Source: Desulfonatronum thiosulfatophilum (GTDB lineage Bacteria; Desulfobacterota; Desulfovibrionia; Desulfovibrionales; Desulfonatronaceae). Taken from it: a stretch of 64,000 nucleotides of DNA. Shown one piece after another: positions 8,883 to 17,009 of the stretch. The notes below the pieces were generated by a model. It saw only the letters and a list, made by a program, of their open reading frames with translations, was not told the DNA's origin and ran no database searches. Every line of letters starts with the position of its first letter. Position 1 is the first letter of the stretch. A program made the translations under genes and the position numbers. The stretch lies in contig NZ_FMXO01000020.1 in the NCBI RefSeq assembly GCF_900104215.1, forward strand, positions 21,843-85,842. The letters are read 5' to 3'.

Positions 8883-10205
8883 CTACTGTCCCCGCAAATC
8901 GCAGACCCGCTGCGCCTTGCCGTCGGAACAGGGCAGGCTCCGCGCCTCGACCAGTTCCACCTTGGGGGTAATCAACAGCTCATCGCGCAGCATGCCGGTG
9001 ATTCTATCCTGCAGCTTTTTCAAAACCCGCATGTCTTCCACGAAAAATTCACTCTTCACTTCCACCTGAACCTTGAACTGGTCCAGATATCCCTGCCGTT
9101 CGAGAACGATCAGGTAGTTCTGCCCCACTTCTGGAATGGCCATCAGCACGCGCTCCACCTGCATCGGAAAGATGTTGACGCCCTTGATAATGATCATGTC
9201 GTCGCTGCGGCCGAGAATCCGGTCGATCCGGCGATGCGTTCTTCCGCAAGGGCATTCGCCGGGAATAAACCTGGTCAGATCCCTGGTTCGGTAGCGCAGG
9301 ATGGGCATGCCTTCACGCGTCAGGGTCGTCAGGACCAATTCCCCGACTTCCCCCTCGGGCACGGGTTCAAGGGTCACTGGATCAATTATTTCAGCCAGAA
9401 ACGCGTCTTCCCAGATGTGCATGCCGTTTTGTTCCGGGCACTCGAAGGCCACGCCGGGGCCGTTCATCTCCGAGAGACCGTAAGAGTTGTAGGCTTTCAC
9501 GCCGTACAATTCCTCGATCCGCTTCCGGATTTGCTCACTATGCGGTTCCGCGCCGATCAGGGCGGTCTTCAGGTGCAGATCCTCCAGGTTGACGCCCAGG
9601 GAATCAAAAACCGTGGCCAGGTGCAAGGCATAGGAAGGAATGATGTGAATGACCGTGACCCGGAAGTCCCGCAGCAATTTGATTTGCCGCTTGCTGTTGC
9701 CCGCTCCAGCCGGGATTGTCAGGCACCCCAGACGTTCGGCCCCGTAATGGATGCCCAGACCGCCGGTAAACAGACCGTATCCACTCATGTTCTGAAAAAC
9801 ATCGTGGGGCCTTACGCCGACCATGTGGAAGCAACGCGCCACCAGATCGGCCCACGTCTGGATGTCGTTGGCCGTATGGAAGACCACCGTCGCTGCTCCG
9901 GTTGTTCCGGATGAGGCGTGCAGGCGGACCATTTCCTCCATGGGCCGGCAGAGCATGCCGCCGGGGTAGCTGGCCCGCAGATCTTCCTTGCCGGTGAACG
10001 GCAGCCGGGGCAGATCATCCAGACCTTGCACCTGATCCGCCTGGAGACCGTGTTCCTCGAATATCCGGGCATACAGCGGCGAATTGGCGGATTGCGAGAC
10101 CACATGACGCAATCGAACACCTTGCAGATTTTCCAGGTCCTGCCGTGCAAGCCCTTCCAAGGGATCAAAAAACACAAAGGCCTCCTTTGGGATTGGACGA
10201 TACAT
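8883..10205 (-). CDS. paaK: Phenylacetate--CoA ligase family protein (canonical)
   Basis: A 440-residue adenylate-forming ligase that would join an aryl or acyl acid to CoA with ATP. The P-loop HASSGTTGAATVV is intact, as are YGLSEMNGPG (family Y-x-x-TE-like motif), YRTRDLT, CPCGR and the C-terminal region with Lys-rich RSLPCSDGKAQR. In anaerobes such enzymes often partner indolepyruvate ferredoxin oxidoreductase in aromatic amino-acid breakdown, but no such gene is nearby. I place the start at ATG 10205 (MYRPIPKEAF); a TTG at 10244 would add 13 residues. Its paralogue at 5060-6325 lacks the P-loop. Confidence 0.9.
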   Translation of the reverse strand: MYRPIPKEAFVFFDPLEGLARQDLENLQGVRLRHVVSQSANSPLYARIFEEHGLQADQVQGLDDLPRLPFTGKEDLRASYPGGMLCRPMEEMVRLHASSGTTGAATVVFHTANDIQTWADLVARCFHMVGVRPHDVFQNMSGYGLFTGGLGIHYGAERLGCLTIPAGAGNSKRQIKLLRDFRVTVIHIIPSYALHLATVFDSLGVNLEDLHLKTALIGAEPHSEQIRKRIEELYGVKAYNSYGLSEMNGPGVAFECPEQNGMHIWEDAFLAEIIDPVTLEPVPEGEVGELVLTTLTREGMPILRYRTRDLTRFIPGECPCGRTHRRIDRILGRSDDMIIIKGVNIFPMQVERVLMAIPEVGQNYLIVLERQGYLDQFKVQVEVKSEFFVEDMRVLKKLQDRITGMLRDELLITPKVELVEARSLPCSDGKAQRVCDLRGQ

Positions 10206-10370
10206 GCCGCTGAACTGATCCCGTTGGATCGCGGACGTCGTCAATTGGATCAGTTGAATGGATCATGATGCTGAAAAATTTCAGCAGTTCGGAGCATGGC
10301 GTTATTCGCCCTTGCTTATCGCTTGCGAAGGAAGATTTGCTCGGAATTCAGCATCCACAAGTCAGAGCAA

Positions 10371-11777
10371 CTACGAAGCAGGCTTTAAACTTTCCGAGGG
10401 CGGAGGGATATCGACCAAATTCTCAAACGCGGTATAAGTATCAAGAAAGGCAAGTTCAACCTCTCCAGTCGGGCCATTGCGCTGTTTTCCGATGATGATC
10501 TCCGCAATGCCTTTTTTGGGATTGCCTTCCTGCTTGTTATATACCTCGTCCCTGTAGATAAAGGCGATAACGTCCGCATCCTGTTCTATCGCGCCGGATT
10601 CGCGAAGATCGGAAAGCATGGGCCGCCGATTACTGCGATCCTCAAGCTTGCGGTTCAGCTGCGCCAAGGCGACCATGGGCAGGTCAAGCTCCTTGGCCAA
10701 GCCTTTCAAAGTTCTTGAAATTTCGGAAATTTCCTGTTCTCGGGAATCAATTCGGCGACTGGCGCGCATTAATTGCAAATAATCGACCATCACAAGTCCC
10801 AGTTTTTTCTCCGACTTCAGCCTCCGACAACGAGTCCGCAAGTCCAAGGTACTTAAGGCCGGAGTATCATCGATAAACATGGGTGCCTGGGATAAAGAAT
10901 CAGCGGCGTGATAGAGACGCGCCCAATCCTCGTCATTAAGAAAACCTCGCCGAAACCGAGCCAAATCCACCTTTCCCCAGGAACACAGCATCCGCATCAT
11001 CAGTTGCTCTTTAGACATTTCCAAGGAGAAAATGGCCGTGGGCACATCATGCAGCACCGCGGCACGCATGGCGATGTTCAGGGCAAAAGCCGTCTTCCCC
11101 ATGCTGGGACGAGCAGCGATAATGATCAAATCCGAGGGCTGCAGCCCCGCGGTCATCTCATCAAGCTTGTGGTATCCTGTCGGTACTCCGGTGACCAGTT
11201 CCTGTCGCTCTACCCGTTTTTCCAGATTTTCAAAAACCTGACTGACCAATTCCTTGGTGGTGGAAAAAACACTTTTAATTTTTGCTTCGGAAATGGCAAA
11301 GATGGCGGCTTCCGATTCATCAAGTACCTTGTCCACCTCCTGGACGCCATCATGGCAGGAAACCACAATGTCCGAGGCGGCCTGGATCAACCGGCGCAGA
11401 ATCGCCTTGTCCCGGACAATTCGGGCATAGGATTCGGCATGAGATGTGGCTACAAGGGATTCGGTCAGCGAAGCCAGATAAACCGGACCGCCAACTTGTT
11501 CCAAAAGACCGGAGTTTTGCAGGTTATCCGCAAGGGTAACCAGATCAATGGGAACGCTGCGCTGATAAAGGCTCAGACAGGCTTGAAAAATACTGCGATG
11601 AGCCGGAGAGTAAAAATCATCTTCCCCAACAATATCAAGCAGCGTATCGATAAGACCGGGACTTAAAAAAAGCCCCCCCAGAACCGCCTGTTCGGCTTCC
11701 AGGTTCTGGGGGGGGGTTTTTCCGGAAAGGTTTGCCCCCGATCCGGTGGGATGCGATTGTTTCTGTGATCGAGCCAA
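10371..11777 (-). CDS. dnaB: Replicative DNA helicase DnaB
   Basis: The 468-residue hexameric helicase of the replication fork. The N-terminal domain begins with NLEAEQAVLGGLFL, a linker follows, and the RecA-like motor carries Walker A ARPSMGKTAFALN (about residue 222) and VMVDYLQLM as Walker B. The C-terminal part QLNRKLEDRSNRRPMLSDLR is classic DnaB. The start appears to be TTG at 11777. It closes the rpsF-rpsR-rplI-dnaB operon, an order conserved in many bacteria. Unusually, codons about 18-38 fold into a terminator-like hairpin, listed separately. Confidence 0.97.
   Translation of the reverse strand: MARSQKQSHPTGSGANLSGKTPPQNLEAEQAVLGGLFLSPGLIDTLLDIVGEDDFYSPAHRSIFQACLSLYQRSVPIDLVTLADNLQNSGLLEQVGGPVYLASLTESLVATSHAESYARIVRDKAILRRLIQAASDIVVSCHDGVQEVDKVLDESEAAIFAISEAKIKSVFSTTKELVSQVFENLEKRVERQELVTGVPTGYHKLDEMTAGLQPSDLIIIAARPSMGKTAFALNIAMRAAVLHDVPTAIFSLEMSKEQLMMRMLCSWGKVDLARFRRGFLNDEDWARLYHAADSLSQAPMFIDDTPALSTLDLRTRCRRLKSEKKLGLVMVDYLQLMRASRRIDSREQEISEISRTLKGLAKELDLPMVALAQLNRKLEDRSNRRPMLSDLRESGAIEQDADVIAFIYRDEVYNKQEGNPKKGIAEIIIGKQRNGPTGEVELAFLDTYTAFENLVDIPPPSESLKPAS
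11664..11720 (-). promoter_or_regulatory. Terminator-like hairpin inside the dnaB coding sequence
   Basis: On the minus strand, early in dnaB, CCCCCCCAGAACC pairs with GGTTCTGGGGGGG (13 bp, 16-base loop). The pairing extends, after one mismatch, into A/T pairs, and seven T residues follow immediately. It has the look of an intrinsic terminator or attenuator, yet it encodes the conserved PPQNLEAEQAVLGGLFL segment. The codons chosen (CCC CCC, GGG GGG CTT TTT TTA) make it so. It could set a lower level of dnaB than of the ribosomal genes ahead of it. Confidence 0.5.
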
Positions 11778-11796
11778 AGGTGTTTCCCGCTATCGA

Positions 11797-12336
11797 CTAC
11801 TCCTCTGAACGTGCTTCTTCTGCTGTCGCTGCGTTCTCGTCGATGGTGTCGGTAACAGGTTCAGGGGAAGACTGGTTTCCGTTGAAGGCATCGTGGCTGA
11901 CAACGGCAACCTGAAGCTGAGCCCGGATGTCCTGGTGAACCCGAACCTCGATGCTGTACTCGCCCAGGGCGCGCAACGAGTCATCCAGCAGGATGTTCTT
12001 CTTGTCTACATCCAGGCCATGGTCTTTCTTGATCAGGTCGGCGATGTTCGCGGAGGTGACCGAACCGTAAAGCCGGTCGCCCTCGCCCACGCGCACGGGG
12101 ATGCGCAGGGACACCGCACTGATCTTGTCCGCAAGTTCCTGGGCGGAGAAGCGGATCGCGTCGGCTTTTTCCTGCAGTTTCCTGCGCTCCTGTTCAAAGC
12201 GCTTCTTGTTGCCGGGAGTGGCCAGCATGGCCAGGCCTTGCGGGATCAGATAATTCCGTCCGTATCCCGGCTTGACGTTGACAATCTGGCCGAGACTGCC
12301 CAGATTATCCAAATTGGTGCGCAATATGACTTCCAT
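11797..12336 (-). CDS. rplI: 50S ribosomal protein L9
   Basis: A 179-residue L9 with the typical start MEVILRTNLDNLGSLGQIV and the conserved glycine-rich PGYGRNYLIP loop. The long central helix and C-terminal rRNA-binding domain follow. The usual length is near 150 residues; here an acidic tail of about 30 residues (rich in E, D, T, A) is added after the normal end. It binds 23S rRNA at the base of the L1 stalk. Start ATG 12336 follows GGGAG. It lies 15 bases after rpsR and 19 bases before dnaB. Confidence 0.97.
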   Translation of the reverse strand: MEVILRTNLDNLGSLGQIVNVKPGYGRNYLIPQGLAMLATPGNKKRFEQERRKLQEKADAIRFSAQELADKISAVSLRIPVRVGEGDRLYGSVTSANIADLIKKDHGLDVDKKNILLDDSLRALGEYSIEVRVHQDIRAQLQVAVVSHDAFNGNQSSPEPVTDTIDENAATAEEARSEE

Positions 12337-12351
12337 TATAATCTCCCTTCC

Positions 12352-12609
12352 CTAGCTGATCCTTTTCATGGCATCCACGCTGTGCGTGGCTGTGTAAAAC
12401 AGCAAGGCCATCTGGCGGGCGCGTTTGATTTCCGTGGTCAGTTCCCGCTGATGCTTTGCGCAGGTTCCGGTGACGCGTCGGGCAATGATCTTCCCCCGTT
12501 CGTTGACGAAGTCCCGGAGCAGATCCGGACGCTTGTAGTCCATCTTCAGATCCTTGGCAGCGCAAAAGCGGCAGAATTTCTTCCGGGGGGTGAATTTACG
12601 AAATGCCAT
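12352..12609 (-). CDS. rpsR: 30S ribosomal protein S18
   Basis: An 85-residue S18 beginning [16 protein letters not shown] and containing the conserved [15 protein letters not shown] segment. The CxxC at the front and the later Cys and His make this the metal-binding (C+) form rather than the zinc-free form. It pairs with S6 on the 30S platform, matching its place right after rpsF (2 bases between stop and start). The AGGAG site overlaps the rpsF end. Confidence 0.97.
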   Translation of the reverse strand: MAFRKFTPRKKFCRFCAAKDLKMDYKRPDLLRDFVNERGKIIARRVTGTCAKHQRELTTEIKRARQMALLFYTATHSVDAMKRIS

Positions 12610-12611
12610 GA

Positions 12612-12923
12612 TCAGCTCTCCTTTGGTTCCTGGTAGGTATCGGCCAGCTTCACGGAAAGAAATTTGTACACTCCGTCCGTGATGCGCAGGTTGCGCTCCA
12701 TTTCAGCGACCACCGTGCCGGGAGCCAAAAACTCCAGGCGTACGTAGTGGCCCCTGGTGTGCTTGTTCACCGGGTAGGCCAAGGTCCGCATCCCCCAATC
12801 GTCCTCCACCAGAATCTTTCCATTATCCCGCTCCACAATCGCGGTCATGTTGGCAAGAATTTCCTGGCGGCTCTCTCCCGTCATTTCCGGACTGAAGAGC
12901 ATCAGTGTTTCATAGTGCCGCAT
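12612..12923 (-). CDS. rpsF: 30S ribosomal protein S6
   Basis: A 103-residue S6 starting [15 protein letters not shown] with the family strands [21 protein letters not shown] longer reading is possible to 12974, but ATG 12923 has a proper AGGAG site and matches the family start. First gene of the rpsF-rpsR-rplI-dnaB transcript; a promoter candidate sits 65-93 bases upstream. Confidence 0.96.
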   Translation of the reverse strand: MRHYETLMLFSPEMTGESRQEILANMTAIVERDNGKILVEDDWGMRTLAYPVNKHTRGHYVRLEFLAPGTVVAEMERNLRITDGVYKFLSVKLADTYQEPKES

Positions 12924-12987
12924 TATCGTATCCTCCTTGCGGTCGATTCGGCCCTGACCACATGGCCAGAGCAAGGAAAAACGGAAT

Positions 12988-13016
12988 CTTTAACAACGAA
13001 TAAACTGGCGTGTCAA
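12988..13016 (-). promoter_or_regulatory. Candidate sigma-70 promoter for rpsF operon
   Basis: Reading the minus strand, a perfect TTGACA (13016-13011) is followed after 17 bases by TTAAAG (12993-12988), a weak -10 box. The placement ahead of rpsF and the AT-rich surroundings fit. The weak -10 keeps confidence moderate. Confidence 0.45.
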
Positions 13017-13169
13017 TTGATTTGACGATCTTTATCGATTCAAAAAGAACTCGCACAACTCAGCTGGTTCCGTACTTGAATCAAAATTTGTTGAATAGGT
13101 ACAAGACAACAGCTTGTTGTTTATCAAGTAATTTTCAACTCAATGACCCGTCATTCCGGGACATGCTCA

Positions 13170-13200
13170 TTAAAAAAGGCCCTGCTGACAGGGCCTTTAA
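13170..13200 (-). terminator. Intrinsic terminator of the PEP-synthase-like gene
   Basis: On the minus strand AAAGGCCCTG, loop TCAG, CAGGGCCTTT makes a 10-bp stem running into a T-run (TTTTTT). It starts about 30 bases after the stop of the gene at 13229-16846, ideal for its termination. Confidence 0.85.
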
Positions 13201-13228
13201 GCAAGATGTCCGGAACTGTTCGGACAGA

Positions 13229-16200
13229 CTACATGTTGTAGACTTCGCGCTGTTTCTGCAAAGCGATAGCCTGTTCTTCATAGGATTGGAAACCGGAATG
13301 TTTGAGGGCGTCAAAAACGGTTTCCTCCCAATCCCAGTTGGCATAGATGACCGGCTTATGGAAAAGCCGCCGGAATTGATCGATTTCCTGGCGATAGAAT
13401 TCCTCACGAGGCTTGCCGAGATGGTCCTGCAACTGTTCATGAAGACGGGCCATCTCGCCCTCGAACCAATCCATCAAATCCCCGGCTGTTCGGTTCTTTT
13501 TCAGGATGTGGTCATACTTGTTCTCGGCCATGATCTTGCGCAGACACTCCAGGTGCTGCTCTTTCAGCCATGCACCGAGCTTTTCAACGGGAATGCTCTC
13601 AGCCTCGAGTTCCGCGACGTCCTTCTTGGTTTGGGCATAGGTATCCGGGACAACCGAGGCGGAAACAATCCCGGCTATGCAGACCAGGCCACGGATGATC
13701 TTGCTGTTGGAAACCCCCTGACCGCAAAAGCCAACTTTCTTCCCGAACTTCTGGCCTGTAAAGATGGTGCTCAGAATGGCCCAGACCACGGCCGGGTCTT
13801 CTTCATCATAAATGTGACGCAGCCGCGGATTGTCCCGGTCCGTGCCCAGCACCAGCTGGGTCATGTCGTTGGAGCCGATGGAGAATCCGTCGAATTCCTG
13901 GATGAACTGCTTGGTCAGGATGGCATTGCTCGGAATCTCGGACATCAGGATGATCTTCATCCCGTCATCGCCGGATTTGAGGTTGTGCACCCCTTCCAGA
14001 TAGCGGCGCATGCTGCGGGCTTCTTCGAGGGTGCGCACGAAGGGAAACATCAGGTTCAGGTTCTTGCCGCCGAATATGCCCCTGGCCAGTTTGAAGGAGT
14101 CGACTTCCCAGTCATGGATATTGCGGGAAACACCCCGGAATCCAATCATGGGATTGTCTTCGTATGCCTCGAAAAGCAGCCCGCCTACCAGGTTGCGGTA
14201 TTCGTTGGTCTTGTAGTCCGTGGTTCTGTAGATGATTTCCTTGCCGTAAAAAGCCATGGAAAAGAGCGCCAGTCCCTGGGCCAGGGTCTGAACGTAATGT
14301 TCCTTTCCTGAACGATAACCCTTGGACCGGATCAGTTCTTTGATCCGTTCAGGGAGGGTGCGCACTTCTTCCCGTTCCCGCTCCAGGCCGGAACGCATGG
14401 CCACTTCCGTCCTCATTGCATTGATGCGGTTCATGATGTCCACGACAATGGGCTCGTCCTTGATTCGCTCGACGATGCCGCGGATGCGGTCTTCGATTTC
14501 CTGGCGCTGCTTGAGCTTTTCCTCTTCCTGACCGTTGGCCATTTCCAGGATTTCGGAAAAACCCATGATGGTGATCACATGCTCGCGCAGATCGGGCGAG
14601 GTTTTCAGCGTCTCCAGCTTGTGGGAAGCCAGCTCCAGGTGATCGTTCAGCTTGACGTCCAGGTCCCGCAACTGCCGGTGGATGGCCAGAACCTGGTCCG
14701 TCCCCTTGTCGCCGCCCTTTTCAGTAAGCGCATCAATTTCCTTGCTCAGGCCGGTGACAATGCCCACGTACTGCCGCAGCTTCAAGTCAAATGAAATGGT
14801 TCCCGTGACCAATTGTTCGCGCACCAACTTCGTCAGTTCATTGTTCAGCTCGCGCAGTTTGTTGTCCACAAGAGACTGGAGTTGACCGTTGTCGTACGCC
14901 TCCAAGGCCAGGGGGTGGACGCCGACGCTGCCCAACATGAACTCGGCCCGCAACAGTCCAACCTCGAAATCCGGCATGTTCCGCAGGCGGGAGAGAAACA
15001 GGGCCTGGGTGACATCGGCGAGAATCAGGCCGATCTTGGTCTTGGTGGCCGGAAGAGCGCTGACGTCGATCTCGCCGCCCACCTCAATCAGCGGCAGCAG
15101 CCCCCGGTAGGCCCGGCCTCTGGAGCCGTCGACGGTGACTTCCTGCCCGTCCATGCCCTGCAACGTCTCCAGGCGCTGGATGCCAATTACGGCGGGAATG
15201 CCAAGTTCACGGGAAGTGATGGCCGCATGGCTTGTGTCGCCGCCGGCATCGGCAAGAATGGCGGAAGCGATGCGCATTCCGGGAACCATGTCCGGGTCGG
15301 TGCGATCCGCCGCCAGGATGTCGCCCTTGGTGATCTTGTTCAGTTCCAGGGCTGAACGGAGGAATCGGACGATTCCCTGCCCGGCCCCCCGGGAGGCGCC
15401 GTTGCCTTCCACAAGAAGTTCGGCGCTCTTCAACGCATCGGGATCGACCTCCAAACGGCGCATGAAGATCGTGTGCGGATGTTTCTCCAGCTCATCGTTC
15501 CAGCGTGTCTCGGGACGGGCCTGCACGAACCAGAGACGGTCCCACTGGTCGATGCAGAATTCCGTGTCCATGATCATGCCGCCGTAGCTCTTGCTGATGC
15601 TGCGAACTCCCCGAGCCAGTTCCTCAGCCTGGGCCAGGGAAAGGGACCAGCGGTAGACCTCCTCCGGCGCGACATCGATGGTCACGGTACCCGCGCCCTT
15701 TTCAGCGTAGATGATTTTCTTGGTTTTGAAACCCATGAACCGCAAAACGACCTCTTCCCCGTCATCACGTTGAAAAACGTAAAACTTGTCCGGGGTGACC
15801 ATACCGCTGACCACGGCTTCACCAAGACCATAACTGGCGTCGATGGAAACGAGGTCCTTATTGTCCGTACCGCGGCATCCGGTGGAGGTGTCCGCGCTAA
15901 AGGCCGTTCCGGAGATGACAGGATTAATCATCCGCATGATGCAGACGGACAGCGAGGTATTTTCAATGGCCCATTCTTTCTTGGCGTTTTCGACGATGCT
16001 TTCATCCCCGGTTCGCTCAGCCAGGGCCACCATGTCCAGAATGGCCTCCCGGCGATAGGTCATGCTGCGCAGGTTGTAGGCCGAGGCGCAGTCCCACTGA
16101 TAGGCGTCCACCACGGCCTGCTCGCCGACAATGTTCAGGTAGGTGTCCTGCAGACCGGCAAAGGCTTTCTTTCGGCTGTCCTCGCCTGCCGCGGAGGATC

Positions 16201-16846
16201 GGACGGCAACGGGAACATTCTCAAGACCGGCTTCCTTGCAAATATCCCGGTAGGATTGACGAATCGCATCATCCAGGTCCCGAGGCATTTCCACGCATAA
16301 AATTGCCACCTGCACCAGGACGGAGCGTTTGCGCAGCTGATCGATCATTTCCGGGGATACCGCAAACCCTTCCACGATGTTGTTGATGAAGGAACGCAGC
16401 TTGACCAGGTTTTGCGTGCCCTGTTGCGTCGTTTGAATCTTTTTCGCGAGCCGGCGCACGAAATGGCGCAGAAACTCCGGATCCTTGTTGATCTCGGCAT
16501 CATTCCAGTTGATCCGGTCGTACTCCTTGTCCACGCTAGTCCGGATCAAGGCGGCGTTGACCTTGGTTTCATCCAGCAGACGGTGAAAAACAATGGAAGA
16601 TATGGCCCGAAACTGGGGAGCCCGGATATTTTCGACCTGGCTGATCAGGGCGGTATTGTAGTTTTTCCCCCCCACCAGCAGTTCCGCGGGTTCGCCAAGG
16701 CTGACGATGTCTTCACCGGTGAGTATGAGTTTTTTTTCTATTGCCCCGATATCCACTTTTGCAGCCTGGGCGGACTTCACCTCTACATCGGCAACGTCCG
16801 GGTTTTCCTTCTTGGGCTTGGGTTTTTCCTTCTCTGCTTTGGCCAT
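13229..16846 (-). CDS. PEP synthase / pyruvate-phosphate dikinase-like protein, long form
   Basis: A 1205-residue protein with the three dikinase parts. An ATP-grasp-like PEP/pyruvate-binding N-domain (about 50-440) contains VPVAVRSSAAGEDS and FCIDQWDRLWFVQARPE. The phospho-histidine swivelling domain has ADAGGDTSHAAITSRELG (His about 536). The TIM-barrel domain has LLRAEFML, FSIGSNDMTQLVLG and GFCGQGVSN, whose Cys is the catalytic acid (about 1040). A helical stretch of about 200 residues (about 660-860) separates swivel and barrel, making it much longer than PpsA (about 790) or PPDK (about 880). It probably interconverts pyruvate and PEP; direction and phosphoryl donor are uncertain. Start ATG 16846 has an AAGGAGGATC site. 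Next to pyruvate carboxylase, it fits gluconeogenic carbon flow. Confidence 0.9.
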   Translation of the reverse strand: MAKAEKEKPKPKKENPDVADVEVKSAQAAKVDIGAIEKKLILTGEDIVSLGEPAELLVGGKNYNTALISQVENIRAPQFRAISSIVFHRLLDETKVNAALIRTSVDKEYDRINWNDAEINKDPEFLRHFVRRLAKKIQTTQQGTQNLVKLRSFINNIVEGFAVSPEMIDQLRKRSVLVQVAILCVEMPRDLDDAIRQSYRDICKEAGLENVPVAVRSSAAGEDSRKKAFAGLQDTYLNIVGEQAVVDAYQWDCASAYNLRSMTYRREAILDMVALAERTGDESIVENAKKEWAIENTSLSVCIMRMINPVISGTAFSADTSTGCRGTDNKDLVSIDASYGLGEAVVSGMVTPDKFYVFQRDDGEEVVLRFMGFKTKKIIYAEKGAGTVTIDVAPEEVYRWSLSLAQAEELARGVRSISKSYGGMIMDTEFCIDQWDRLWFVQARPETRWNDELEKHPHTIFMRRLEVDPDALKSAELLVEGNGASRGAGQGIVRFLRSALELNKITKGDILAADRTDPDMVPGMRIASAILADAGGDTSHAAITSRELGIPAVIGIQRLETLQGMDGQEVTVDGSRGRAYRGLLPLIEVGGEIDVSALPATKTKIGLILADVTQALFLSRLRNMPDFEVGLLRAEFMLGSVGVHPLALEAYDNGQLQSLVDNKLRELNNELTKLVREQLVTGTISFDLKLRQYVGIVTGLSKEIDALTEKGGDKGTDQVLAIHRQLRDLDVKLNDHLELASHKLETLKTSPDLREHVITIMGFSEILEMANGQEEEKLKQRQEIEDRIRGIVERIKDEPIVVDIMNRINAMRTEVAMRSGLEREREEVRTLPERIKELIRSKGYRSGKEHYVQTLAQGLALFSMAFYGKEIIYRTTDYKTNEYRNLVGGLLFEAYEDNPMIGFRGVSRNIHDWEVDSFKLARGIFGGKNLNLMFPFVRTLEEARSMRRYLEGVHNLKSGDDGMKIILMSEIPSNAILTKQFIQEFDGFSIGSNDMTQLVLGTDRDNPRLRHIYDEEDPAVVWAILSTIFTGQKFGKKVGFCGQGVSNSKIIRGLVCIAGIVSASVVPDTYAQTKKDVAELEAESIPVEKLGAWLKEQHLECLRKIMAENKYDHILKKNRTAGDLMDWFEGEMARLHEQLQDHLGKPREEFYRQEIDQFRRLFHKPVIYANWDWEETVFDALKHSGFQSYEEQAIALQKQREVYNM

Positions 16847-17009
16847 TATTGATCCTCCTTGACAACACGTTCCGGCTTAGGTCGGCGATTTCTCTTCCTT
16901 GGACAAGAAAACGGGTTCACAAGTCGTTTTTTCGGGGAACTCCCGGAGAGTTCACCATGCAAATCCGATTATACCATTACCGTTTAGAATAAACCGAAGT
17001 CAATCGCCG

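Noticed and set aside
8802..9914. 370-residue open frame on the plus strand over the PaaK gene
   Set aside because: Fully antisense to the well-supported paaK, with His/Gln-rich composition typical of a shadow frame.
13010..14311. 433-residue open frame antisense to the PEP-synthase-like gene
   Set aside because: Also crosses the terminator at 13170-13200; no domain recognised.
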